Shown: one piece after another, positions 7,587 to 16,484 of the stretch | Layout: each line of letters starts with the position of its first letter | Numbering within the stretch: the stretch's first letter is position 1 | From: Reclinomonas americana ATCC 50394 | Taxonomy: Eukaryota; Jakobida; Jakobea; Jakobida | Length of the DNA stretch: 64,000 nt | NCBI GenBank assembly: GCA_048213135.1 | Contig: PS015010.1 | Location: 310,001-374,000 of the forward strand | Direction: 5' to 3' | Program-made: the position numbers and the translations under genes | Notes under the pieces: model-generated | What the model saw: the letters and a program-made list of their open reading frames with translations, nothing else | Database searches by the model: none | Told to the model about the DNA's origin: nothing

Positions 7587-8057
7587 ATGAATGCAAAAGA
7601 ATTACTGATACTGAATTTTGAGGAGGTCCGCCGCAGGAGTATCCGGATATGGAAAGGTATTGCGGAAGACCAGTTGTACTGGCGCCCTGATCCCGGGGCC
7701 ATGACCTGTTTTGAAATGATACGTCATATCCTGGAAGCGGAAAACATTTATCACCAGGTCATATTGAACAAGGGGGTACTTGGCGATTACCAGAGCCCGC
7801 TTACCGGCAATCCTTACATCTCCGTAGATGAGGAATTACGCAATGCGCAACCCTACCGGGAGAAATTCCTGCGGATGATCAACGGGTTTACAGCGAAGGA
7901 GCTGGAAGAGACTTACATTACCCGTAAAGAACTGGGCCAGCACCGGCGCCTGGGTGATTACCTGCTGCGCATTGCCTACCACGAGAGCGTACATACCGGG
8001 CAACTGCTTGATTATTTACGGACTGTAAAAGTACCCCGTCCGAAGATATGGGACTGA
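7587..8057 (+). CDS. DinB-superfamily four-helix protein
   Basis: A 156-residue protein of the DinB/YfiT fold (metal-binding four-helix bundle). Seen: MIRHILEAENIYHQVI with the first His, and AYHESVHTGQLLDYLRTV with the His pair near the C-terminus that completes a typical three-His metal site. Some members transfer bacillithiol or act as thiol-dependent detoxifiers; which substrate this one uses is unknown. It stands alone between the LexA-like repressor and ssb, with 132 bases of ordinary spacer before it. Confidence 0.8.
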   Translation: MNAKELLILNFEEVRRRSIRIWKGIAEDQLYWRPDPGAMTCFEMIRHILEAENIYHQVILNKGVLGDYQSPLTGNPYISVDEELRNAQPYREKFLRMINGFTAKELEETYITRKELGQHRRLGDYLLRIAYHESVHTGQLLDYLRTVKVPRPKIWD

Positions 8058-8206
8058 TACATTTGAAATTTAGTATTTAAGATTTATGATTTAATATTTT
8101 AGAACTTTACCCTCAATGTGGGGATATCTTCCTGCAAAGGAATTACGATCAGGGATTAACTTTAACCAAATTCAGATACATCGATTCATTTAAAAACAAC
8201 ACAGTT

Positions 8207-8647
8207 ATGATTAAGTTACAGATCGTAGGCAACCTGGGTAAGGATTGCATCGTAAAAGAGATCAACGGGAAAAATGTCATCAATTTCAGTGTGGCACATA
8301 CGGAACGTTATAAAGACAGTACCGGTAACCAGAAGGAGAGAACGACATGGGTAGAATGTGCTTACTGGACCGACCGTACAGCACTCAGTCAATACCTCAA
8401 AAAAGGACAAATGGTTTATGCAGAAGGAGCGCCGGAGGCGGATGCTTATACCAATAAAGAAGGACAGGCAGCTGCCACACTCCGTATGAGGGTACAGAAT
8501 ATTCAGCTGCTGGGTGGCAGTAACCGGGAAGGACAGGGCGCTTCGCAGGGTAACGTGACCAATACCGGCTATGCAGGCTCAGCACCGGTGCAGCAGGCAC
8601 CCGCTATGGCTTCCCAGCCCGCACAGGACGATGACCTCCCGTTTTAA
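8207..8647 (+). CDS. ssb: Single-stranded DNA-binding protein
   Basis: A 146-residue SSB that coats single-stranded DNA in replication, recombination and repair. An OB fold covers about residues 1-105 (MIKLQIVGNLGKDCIVKEIN; WVECAYWTDRTALSQYLKKGQ; GAPEADAYTNKEGQ). A Gly/Gln-rich linker follows, then the acidic tip DDDLPF that recruits partner proteins. The spacer before it (8058-8206) begins with AT-rich low-complexity words and shows no certain promoter. A strong terminator follows. Confidence 0.95.
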   Translation: MIKLQIVGNLGKDCIVKEINGKNVINFSVAHTERYKDSTGNQKERTTWVECAYWTDRTALSQYLKKGQMVYAEGAPEADAYTNKEGQAAATLRMRVQNIQLLGGSNREGQGASQGNVTNTGYAGSAPVQQAPAMASQPAQDDDLPF

Positions 8648-8666
8648 GATCTATAGTAGTGAAAGG

Positions 8667-8692
8667 AAGCCTCCTGCGGGAGGCTTTTTTGT
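8667..8692 (+). terminator. Rho-independent terminator of ssb
   Basis: AAGCCTCC (8667-8674), loop TGCG, GGAGGCTT (8679-8686) and a T run form a perfect 8-bp stem followed by TTTTTT. Confidence 0.85.
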
Positions 8693-8693
8693 T

Positions 8694-9050
8694 TTTACCG
8701 CAAAGCAACGAAGGAGGCTAAGGTTGCGCAAAGTTTTTTACCGCAGAGAACAATAGATCGCGGAAATAATAAATACCCCTTTGCGGCTTTGCGGGAGATA
8801 TCACCGCAGGGCAACGAAAACACTAAGATTACGCTAAGTTTTTTACTGCAGAGAAAAAGAGAACGCCGAGGTAATTAAATGATGCCTTAGCGGCTTTGCT
8901 TCTTTGCGATCCTTGCGTGAAAGATTTAACCGCAAAGCAATGATGAACGCTAAGTAAACGCAAAGTTTTTTACCGCAGAGAAAAAAGAGAACGCCGAGGT
9001 AATTAAAAGAAGCCTTAGCGGCTTTGCTCCTTTGCGAACCTTGCGTGAAA
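8694..9050 (-). repeat. Repeat array B: three ~128-bp units upstream of GH92 (minus orientation)
   Basis: Read on the minus strand from 9050, three tandem units of about 128 bases each contain TTTCACGCAAGG, GCAAAGCCGCTAAGGC, TTTAATTACCTCGGCG, TTCTCTGCGGTAAAAAAC, and a second half with TTAGCGTTC and TTGCTTTGCGGTTAAATC. Unit starts are near 9050, 8922 and 8794; the third is the most diverged. The middle unit is identical over 66 bases (8857-8922) to the middle unit of array C (12288-12353), in inverted orientation. No coding sequence is present in 8648-9183 besides these repeats and the ssb terminator. Confidence 0.9.
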
Positions 9051-9183
9051 GATTTTGCGGCTGATAATTACGCCTGCCGGACTGACGATAAAGCTCCTGC
9101 TTTTGATTTTTTAATTTGTACTTTTAAATTCCCACCCCTCCTCCGAATTACCACAAAAACCTAACTTGCATAAAAACGCCTTC

Positions 9184-12108
9184 ATGCAAAAACGATTCGC
9201 TGCTCTTTTCCTGCTTGCTTCTGTTTTTTCAATATCGCTGCAGGCCCAGAAAAAGTATACTGCCTGGGTAGACCCCTTCATTGGAACCGGCGGACACGGA
9301 CACACTTACCCCGGTGCTGTACTGCCCCATGGCATGGTGCAGCTTAGTCCGGATACCCGGCTCGACGGCTGGGACGGCTGTGGCGGTTATCATTACTCAG
9401 ATAATTATATATATGGATTTTCGCACACCCATTTGAGTGGTACGGGGTGCAGTGATTATGGCGATATCCTGCTGGCGCCTATGACCGGCGAACCCTCTCC
9501 TGATAATAAAAAGTACGGTTCTGCCTTCTCTCATACAAAAGAAAAAGCGTCACCGGGATTCTACTCCGTTCAGCTCGACAATGGGGTTGATGTAAAACTG
9601 ACCTCTACATTAAGGGTCGGACTTCATCATTACCGTTTTAATAAAGGCGCAGCCAGCATCATCCTTGACCTGAAGCATCGCGATGAAGTACTCGAATCTT
9701 CCCTGCAGGTGATCGATGACCGTACAATAACCGGGCTTCGCCGCAGCAAGGCGTGGGCCGAAAACCAGTACGTGTATTTCGTGATCCGTTTTTCCAAACC
9801 ATTCAGTTCTTATGGTACATGGAGCGATGATCAGCCTGTTTTTAATAAAAAGGAATTATCCGGCAAAAATCTTAAAGCCTGGTTCCAGTTCGGTAAAATG
9901 GATAAACCGGAAGTCATGGCTAAAGTCGCCATTTCAGGCGTGAGTGTTGAAGGCGCCATACGCAATCTCGATGCTGAATTGCCGGGCTGGGATTTTGAAG
10001 CCGTAAGAAAAGCAGCCGCAACCGCATGGGAAAAAGAACTGAGCAGGGTGGATGTCAGTTCCACTGATACCAAACAACTCCGCACTTTCTACACAGCTCT
10101 CTATCATACCATGGTAGTCCCCAACATTAATATGGATGTAGACAACCAATATCGTGGAAGAGATAACCAGATTCATACCGCCAGTGGTTTTACCAATTAT
10201 TCTGTATTCTCCCTTTGGGATACTTATCGTGGCGCTCATCCCTTATATACGATCATAGATAGGAAACGAACACTCGACTACATCAAGACCTTCCTGGTGC
10301 AATACCAACAGGGCGGGCGTTTGCCGGTGTGGGAACTCAGCGGTTATGAAACCGACTGTATGATTGGTTACCACAGTGTTTCCGTAATCACCGATGCCTA
10401 CATCAAAGGCATCAATGGTTTTGATACCCGCCTGGCGCTGGAAGCCATGAAAAAAAGTGCTACCTGGAATCACCTGGGATTACCGGCACTGATGGATCAT
10501 GGTTTCATTGAAATGGATGATGAACATGAAAGTGTAAGTAAGACACTGGAATATGCCTATGACGACTGGTGTATTGCACAGTTCGCAAAAAAACTCGGCA
10601 GTGAAAATGATTACCGCTATTATATCCAGAGAGCACAATCCTATAAAAATATGCTGGATGTGAAAACCGGTTTCATGCGTCCGCGTAAGAATGGTAACTG
10701 GCTGTCTCCTTTCGAGCCCAGGGAAGTGAACAATAATTTTACTGAAGCCAACAGCTGGCAATATTCTTTTTATATGCCACAGGACGTGAGCGGTTATATG
10801 AACATGATAGGCGGTCCGAAAAAGATGGAAGAAAAACTGGATGAACTTTTCTCCGCACCGCAACAAACAACCGGCCGCGATCAGTCGGATATTACGGGAC
10901 TGATAGGGCAGTATGCTCATGGCAATGAACCCAGTCACCACGTAGCCTACTTATACAGTTTTGCCGGTATGCCTTCCAAAACGCAGGCGATGGTACATCG
11001 CATCCGCAACGAAATGTACCACGATATGCCAGATGGTCTTTCGGGTAACGAAGACTGCGGGCAAATGAGCGCCTGGTATGTGCTGAGTTCATTAGGCTTC
11101 TATCCTGTAACACCGGGCACCGCTGACTATATCATTGGAACGCCTGCTTTTGCTTCTGCAACGATCAGGCTCGAGAACGGGAAACTGCTTCAAATCAAGG
11201 CAAACGGACTGAAGCCGTCGTCTTATTATATACAATCAGCTGCACTTAACGGAAAGCCATACAATAAAGCTTTTCTTTCTTATCCTGATATGTACAAGGG
11301 AGGTGAGCTGGTTTTCAATATGGGTGATAAGGCTTCTGATTTTGGTAAAGCAGCCATTCCCGTTACGGCTATCAATGACAACCTAATTGTAGTAAACCCG
11401 GTAATAGACGGCGGTGCCCGTGCATTTAAGAACAGTACTACCGTATCCATATCGGCCAGCCAACCCGGCCTCGCTTTTTATTACACACTCGATGGCAGTA
11501 CACCGGGTATCAGATCAAAAAAATATACAGGCCCCTTTGTACTGGAAGCCACAACCATTGTCAAAGCCATTGCCATTGACGAGAACAGGCATCCCGCGGC
11601 GGCGAGCTTGATTACGACAGGAACATTCACCAAAGCGCCGCATGATTGGACGATTCATTTGAATACTGCTTTTGAGCACCAGTACGACGGGGGCGGAGCA
11701 TCCGGACTTATCGATGGTGTTGAAGGCAGTGCCAACTGGCGCAAAGGCAACTGGCAGGGTTACCAGAAAACGGATGTAGATGCCGTGATTGACCTGCAGG
11801 AAGTTAAAACCGTGTCTGCCGTTACAGCAGGGTTTTTACAGGACACCCGTGCCTGGATCGTTGTTCCACGGCAATTGGTAGTGGAAGTATCAACAGATGG
11901 AAAACAATTCACCGAAGTATATACCGGCAATAATTTTCTTCCCATTGACGACCTTAACGTGCAGGTAAAAAGAATCGAAGCCTCCTTTAAACCGGTAACC
12001 GCCAGGTATGTGAGGATAAAGGCGGTACAGTATGGTAAACTCCCGGCCTGGCATGAGGGCGCGGGAGGCGATACGCATATTTTTGTGGATGAAGTGAGTG
12101 TGAAGTAA
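9184..12108 (+). CDS. Secreted GH92 alpha-mannosidase with Fn3-associated and F5/8-type C-terminal domains
   Basis: A 974-residue exported enzyme. The ATG at 9184 starts a clean signal peptide ending SISLQAQ; the TTG six codons earlier is unlikely. The N-terminal DPFIGTGGHGHTYPGAVLPH and GFSHTHLSGTGCSDYGD blocks are hallmarks of GH92, a family of calcium-dependent inverting exo-alpha-mannosidases. The catalytic half has EHESVSKTLEY (about 447-457) and GNEDCGQMSAW (about 621-631), the blocks holding the conserved carboxylates. A Fn3-associated/HexC-like domain (YYTLDGSTPGIRSKKYTGPF) and a discoidin-like carbohydrate-binding domain (about 845-974) follow. It would trim alpha-mannose from glycoproteins or yeast-type mannan in the periplasm. 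No SusC/SusD pair is nearby, so it is not in a classic polysaccharide utilisation locus. It is flanked by inverted repeat arrays. Confidence 0.93.
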   Translation: MQKRFAALFLLASVFSISLQAQKKYTAWVDPFIGTGGHGHTYPGAVLPHGMVQLSPDTRLDGWDGCGGYHYSDNYIYGFSHTHLSGTGCSDYGDILLAPMTGEPSPDNKKYGSAFSHTKEKASPGFYSVQLDNGVDVKLTSTLRVGLHHYRFNKGAASIILDLKHRDEVLESSLQVIDDRTITGLRRSKAWAENQYVYFVIRFSKPFSSYGTWSDDQPVFNKKELSGKNLKAWFQFGKMDKPEVMAKVAISGVSVEGAIRNLDAELPGWDFEAVRKAAATAWEKELSRVDVSSTDTKQLRTFYTALYHTMVVPNINMDVDNQYRGRDNQIHTASGFTNYSVFSLWDTYRGAHPLYTIIDRKRTLDYIKTFLVQYQQGGRLPVWELSGYETDCMIGYHSVSVITDAYIKGINGFDTRLALEAMKKSATWNHLGLPALMDHGFIEMDDEHESVSKTLEYAYDDWCIAQFAKKLGSENDYRYYIQRAQSYKNMLDVKTGFMRPRKNGNWLSPFEPREVNNNFTEANSWQYSFYMPQDVSGYMNMIGGPKKMEEKLDELFSAPQQTTGRDQSDITGLIGQYAHGNEPSHHVAYLYSFAGMPSKTQAMVHRIRNEMYHDMPDGLSGNEDCGQMSAWYVLSSLGFYPVTPGTADYIIGTPAFASATIRLENGKLLQIKANGLKPSSYYIQSAALNGKPYNKAFLSYPDMYKGGELVFNMGDKASDFGKAAIPVTAINDNLIVVNPVIDGGARAFKNSTTVSISASQPGLAFYYTLDGSTPGIRSKKYTGPFVLEATTIVKAIAIDENRHPAAASLITTGTFTKAPHDWTIHLNTAFEHQYDGGGASGLIDGVEGSANWRKGNWQGYQKTDVDAVIDLQEVKTVSAVTAGFLQDTRAWIVVPRQLVVEVSTDGKQFTEVYTGNNFLPIDDLNVQVKRIEASFKPVTARYVRIKAVQYGKLPAWHEGAGGDTHIFVDEVSVK

Positions 12109-12127
12109 AAAGTAAAAATTCAAAACC

Positions 12128-12543
12128 TCCGCGTCCTCTTGTTCTCTGCGGTAAAATCTTTCACGCAAGGTTTGCAAAGGAGCAAAGTCGCTAAGGCTTC
12201 TTTTAATTACCTCGGTGTTCTCTTTTTTCTCTGAGGTAAAAAAGCTTTGCGCAACCTTAGCGTCCTTCGTTGCTTAGCGGTTAAATCTTTCACGCAAGGA
12301 TCGCAAAGAAGCAAAGCCGCTAAGGCATCATTTAATTACCTCGGCGTTCTCTTATTCTCTGCGGTAAAAAAACCTTGCGATTACTTCGCGTTCCTCGTTG
12401 CTTAGCGGTTATATATTTCATGCAAGGCTGCAGGAGGAGCAAAGTCGTAAGAGTATCTCTCTGAATCATCTCAGCGTTCTCTTATTCTCTGCGGTAAAAA
12501 AAACTTTGCGATTACTTCGCGTTCCTCGTTGCTTTGCGGTTTC
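12128..12543 (+). repeat. Repeat array C: three ~128-bp units downstream of GH92 (plus orientation)
   Basis: After a partial unit (CTCTTGTTCTCTGCGGTAAA), three full units start at 12159, 12288 and 12416 (period 129 and 128). Each contains CACGCAAGG, a CTAAGG block, an AT-rich linker, CTCTTATTCTCTGCGGTAA and a second half ending in GTTGCTTAGCGGTT. Units match those of array B in the same order but in the opposite orientation. The rest of the 12109-12706 spacer holds one weak hairpin (ATGCCTGG with CCAGGTAT, near 12561-12585) and the bidirectional terminator; I see no gene in it. Confidence 0.9.
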
Positions 12544-12653
12544 CCTGCTCAAAAAATAAAATGCCTGGCTTTTCAACCAGGTATTTCCTATAATTTCTGC
12601 CGGCAACAGCGGGTCCCCGTGGTTTGTTGTCCTTCATCAAACTTATCATCAGC

Positions 12654-12687
12654 AAAAAGCCCCGGCATATTTACCGGGGCTTTTTTT
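12654..12687. terminator. Bidirectional terminator between GH92 and the APC permease
   Basis: AAAAAGCCCCGG, an 8-base loop, then CCGGGGC and seven T (stem arms 12659-12665 and 12674-12680). The A run on one side and T run on the other allow it to work for both convergent genes. Confidence 0.85.
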
Positions 12688-12706
12688 ATGGTTGTAATGC
12701 TATGTT

Positions 12707-14021
12707 TTATTCTGTTGGATCAGCTTTGCCAATCTTAGCACCAAATACAACCAGGTGAACCGCTGCAAATGCTATAGAAATATAAAGCAGGGTTTTGTCG
12801 GTATCAAAACCAACGGTGTACTGGTGAAGAAGACCCGCAACCACGAGTAATAAACTCAGTGCCAGGCCGGTGATGTTGGCGGCTTTCATTCCTTTCCTGC
12901 GTGTTGTACCATTACCGAGATGACTGTTTTTAGCACCATACACAAGATAGATATCGAGACCGATCAGCATCCAAACCAGCAGGCGGATCCAGGTATCCAT
13001 AGGCAGGAACACCATCATAAACAGGCAGGTACCGATACCGAGGATGGGAACGATAGGGACCAATGGTGTTTTGAATGCACGTGGGAGATCAGGCATTTTA
13101 TTGCGCATCACCCATACACCAATACAAACCAGGATAAAGGCGAACAAAGTTCCGATACTGGTCATTTCACCCACCACCCTTGCAGGAACGAATGCCGCGA
13201 AAAGACTTACAAACAGCATGAACAACAGGTTGCTCTTGGCGGGTGTTTGCGTTTTAGGGTTTACGCTGGAGAATACCCTTGGGATCAGGCCGTCTTTACT
13301 CATACTGAAGAACACGCGGCTTTGTCCCATCAGCATCACCAGGATCACCGATGCATAACCTGCCAGGATCGCTACCACGATGGCACGGTTCAGCCAGGGG
13401 TAATCTGGATGAATAACGCCCGCTGCGTCCGGTGTGCCCATATGGTCAATGGCGATGGCTACGGGGGCGATGCCGTCTTTACCCGCGAAAGTGGTGTAAC
13501 TGGTAACGCCGGTCATTACGTGAGCGAACAGGATGTACAGGATCGTACAGATGGCCAGTGAACCCAGGATGCCCCAGGGCATATCCCTTTTTGGATTCTT
13601 GGCTTCCTGCGCTGCTGTACTTACCGCGTCAAAACCTATGTAGGCGAAGAACACGATGGCTGCGGCACGGATGATACCGCTGAAACCGAAGTCACCGAAT
13701 TTTCCGCTGTTGTCAGGGATATACGGTGTGTAATTGGAATTGTTGATGTATTTCCATCCCAGGAAGATGAACACCAGTACTACGGCGATCTTCAATCCTA
13801 CGATGATGGCGTTCACAAAAGCGCTTTCTTTGGTGCCTTTGATCAGCAGCAGACTCATCAAAACGATAATGAAAACGGCAGGAAGGTTAATGATACCGCC
13901 GTCCCAGGGCCCGAGTGTCAGCGCATGCGGTAAATGAATATCAAAACCTTCGAGGAACCTCACCAGGTAACGACTCCAGCTGATGCCCACTGTAGCGGCA
14001 CCTACGGCGTATTCCAGTACA

Positions 14022-14053
<32 letters not shown>

Positions 14054-14359
14054 GCCCATCGTGGCATATGAATAGGTATAGGCACTACCCGCAACAGGGA
14101 TCATGGAAGCGAACTCGGCATAGCACAAACCTGCAAAAAGGCAGCCCAGAGCGGCTACGATAAATGAAATAGTGATCGCAGGTCCTGCGTGGTTGGCAGC
14201 CGCCATACCGGTAATGGAAAACAAGCCGGCGCCAATGATAGCGCCAATGCCCAAGGCGATCAGGCCTCCGGCACCAAGGGTCTTTTTTAAGGTATGAGAC
14301 CCGGTTTCCTGGGCTTCATTCATTAAAGACGCCATGGGCTTTCTTACAAATAAACTCAT
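12707..14359 (-). CDS. APC-family amino acid permease
   Basis: A 550-residue inner-membrane transporter of the amino acid-polyamine-organocation superfamily. KKTLGAGGLIALGIGAIIGAG before the first helix is the family's substrate-binding turn, and FFAYIGFDAVSTAAQEAKNP is the conserved TM6 block. About 14 hydrophobic segments are visible. It resembles cationic or branched amino acid permeases; the substrate is uncertain. The start is taken at MSLFVRKPMASLMNEAQE; the 35 codons upstream are not membrane-protein-like and read into the spacer. It has its own terminator and is divergent from a second amino acid carrier. Confidence 0.88.
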
Positions 14360-14497
14360 ACAGTTGTTTCGTTTTGATGATGAAAGATTTGGAAAAATAA
14401 GCAATAAATCGGTAATACAATAGCCGCTGGTACTTTTTTGAACCCCTACTGTGGATAACGGCATTAAGGCTTATATTGCAACACTAATTGCTTAAAT

Positions 14498-15763
14498 ATG
14501 GAAGTTTCGCAGCAGCCACGCAAAAAAAGCAGGCTTACCCTGTATATCGTCATCGCCATGTTCCTGGGCATAGGAGTAGGTTATCTTATCCATACCAATG
14601 CTTCGCCGGAATTCATTAAAGACTTTGGGCCCAAGATCAAACTGCTGACAACCATCTTCCTCCGTCTCGTGCAAATGATCATTGCCCCGCTGGTATTTGC
14701 CACCCTGGTGGTGGGTATTGCCAAACTGGGCGATCTTAAAACCGTAGGACGGGTGGGCGGTAAGGCCATGCTGTGGTTCATCTCCGCTTCGCTGATCAGT
14801 CTGTTGCTGGGGCTACTGCTTGTGAATATCACCAAACCCGGCGTAGGCGTTAATCTGGCCAATAATGATATTGAAGGAGTAAAGGATGTGGTGGCCAAAA
14901 CGTCCGAATTTTCCCTGGCTAAATTTGTTGAGCATGTGGTGCCACGCAGTGTGATCGAGGCTATGGCGACTAACGAAATATTGCAACTGGTACTCTTCTC
15001 TGTTTTCTTCGGCATTGCCCTTACAGCTGTAGGTAAAATGGGCGAACCCGTAGTAAAGGCGCTCGACGCCCTTACACATGTGATGCTCAAAATGGTAGGC
15101 TATATCATGACGCTGGCCCCGCTGGGTGTTTTCGGTGCCATGTGCGCTGTTATATCAGTGAAAGGATTAGGGATATTGGGCACCTATGCCAAATACATCG
15201 GTTCTTTCTACCTGGGCCTGGCGGTATTGTGGTTGGTACTATTGTTTGTAGGCTATCTCTTCCTTCGCAACCGGCTACCGGTATTGCTGAAACGCATTTC
15301 CAATCCCATGGCCATCGCCTTCAGCACGGCGAGCAGTGAAGCGGTACTGCCCAAACTCATTGAAGAAATGGAACGCTTTGGCTGCAATAATAAGATCGTT
15401 TCCTTTGTACTGCCCCTCGGTTATTCTTTTAACCTCGATGGCAGCATGATGTACATGACCTTTGCCAGTATGTTCATTGCGCAGGCCTATAATATTACTT
15501 CCATCACCGGCGATGTAGGCGCACAATTGACCATGCTGCTGGTATTCATGCTCACCAGTAAAGGCATTGCCGGCGTACCCCGCGCTTCACTGGTAGTGAT
15601 ACTGGCAACTTGTGGAATGTTTAACATTCCGCCTGAAGGTATTGGTTTAATTTTGGCCATCGACGTGTTCTGCGATATGGGCCGCACCATGACGAACGTG
15701 CTTGGCAACGCCCTGGCCACCGCCGCGGTTAGCAAGTGGGAAGGACAACTGGAACATACTTAA
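14498..15763 (+). CDS. Dicarboxylate/amino acid:cation symporter (DAACS family)
   Basis: A 421-residue inner-membrane symporter related to GltP/DctA, which imports glutamate, aspartate or C4-dicarboxylates with Na+ or H+. Directly visible: the serine-rich hairpin block FSTASSEAVLPKLIEEMERF, the unwound-helix motif YSFNLDGSMMYMTFASMFIA (NMDGT in others) and the C-terminal DVFCDMGRTMTNVLGNALAT with the substrate-binding Asp/Arg/Asn. Length is normal. The exact substrate is not readable. It is followed after 13 bases by a DedA gene. Confidence 0.92.
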   Translation: MEVSQQPRKKSRLTLYIVIAMFLGIGVGYLIHTNASPEFIKDFGPKIKLLTTIFLRLVQMIIAPLVFATLVVGIAKLGDLKTVGRVGGKAMLWFISASLISLLLGLLLVNITKPGVGVNLANNDIEGVKDVVAKTSEFSLAKFVEHVVPRSVIEAMATNEILQLVLFSVFFGIALTAVGKMGEPVVKALDALTHVMLKMVGYIMTLAPLGVFGAMCAVISVKGLGILGTYAKYIGSFYLGLAVLWLVLLFVGYLFLRNRLPVLLKRISNPMAIAFSTASSEAVLPKLIEEMERFGCNNKIVSFVLPLGYSFNLDGSMMYMTFASMFIAQAYNITSITGDVGAQLTMLLVFMLTSKGIAGVPRASLVVILATCGMFNIPPEGIGLILAIDVFCDMGRTMTNVLGNALATAAVSKWEGQLEHT

Positions 15764-15776
15764 CGCTTAATCACAC

Positions 15777-16484
15777 ATGCAAGATCTTATATTACTCGAC
15801 TTTCACTGGACACAGTTATTACAGCCGCAATGGTATATTGAAAATGGCGGTCTCTGGTTCATCGTTTTTGTTGTTTTCGCCGAAACCGGCCTGTTCGCGG
15901 GTTTCTTCCTCCCTGGTGATTCGCTGTTATTCGTTACGGGTATTTACAGCGACGACCTGGTAAAAAGCGGGCTGGGTATACAGGGCACTTCCGGTTTTAT
16001 TAATCTTGTTATACTGGGGATCATTATTTCAGCCGCAGGTATCATCGGTAACTATGTAGGGTACTGGTTCGGTAAAAAGAGCGGCCCCTTTTTGTTTGAG
16101 CGGAAAGACACTTTTTTCTTCAAGAAAAAATACCTTTTCCAGGCCCGTGACTTCTATGACAAACATGGAGGCGGCGCTATTGTTATGGCCAGGTTCCTGC
16201 CTATTGTGAGAACCTTTGCGCCTATTGTGGCAGGCATAGTGGGTATGGAAAAAAAGAAATTCTCTTTTTATAATTTCGTTGGATGCGTGGCCTGGGTATT
16301 CACCATGCTGCTGGCTGGTCATTACCTGCAGCAGTTCTTCCTCAAAAAATTTGACTTCGATCTGAAGAATCACCTCGAAGTGATCGTGATCGGTATCGTA
16401 CTGGTAACAACAGCACCCATCCTCATCAAACTATTTTCCGGCAAAAAGAAACCAAAGGATGACCAGCCTGCAAAAGAACAATAA
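15777..16484 (+). CDS. DedA-family membrane protein
   Basis: A 235-residue protein of the DedA family, proposed to flip or scramble lipids such as undecaprenyl phosphate across the inner membrane. Visible blocks are FAETGLFAGFFLPGDSLLFVTG (the family's first motif), GNYVGYWFGKKSG and MARFLPIVRTFAPIVAGIVGM with the essential Arg residues. The C-terminal tail is charged (GKKKPKDDQPAKEQ). Its last 26 bases overlap the next gene, so the two are probably co-translated. Confidence 0.9.
   Translation: MQDLILLDFHWTQLLQPQWYIENGGLWFIVFVVFAETGLFAGFFLPGDSLLFVTGIYSDDLVKSGLGIQGTSGFINLVILGIIISAAGIIGNYVGYWFGKKSGPFLFERKDTFFFKKKYLFQARDFYDKHGGGAIVMARFLPIVRTFAPIVAGIVGMEKKKFSFYNFVGCVAWVFTMLLAGHYLQQFFLKKFDFDLKNHLEVIVIGIVLVTTAPILIKLFSGKKKPKDDQPAKEQ

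Noticed and set aside
8694-12543. CRISPR array
   Set aside because: The repeats have a 128-base period with diverged copies and no unique spacers of constant length; no cas gene is present.
8694-12543. Composite transposon carrying GH92
   Set aside because: The flanking arrays are inverted, but they encode no transposase and show no target-site duplication that I can see.
12529-12738. 69-codon plus-strand frame
   Set aside because: It spans the last repeat unit and the bidirectional terminator, so it is not a plausible gene.
12920-13561. 213-codon plus-strand frame, rich in His and Gln
   Set aside because: Antisense shadow of the APC permease gene; composition reflects hydrophobic codons read on the other strand.
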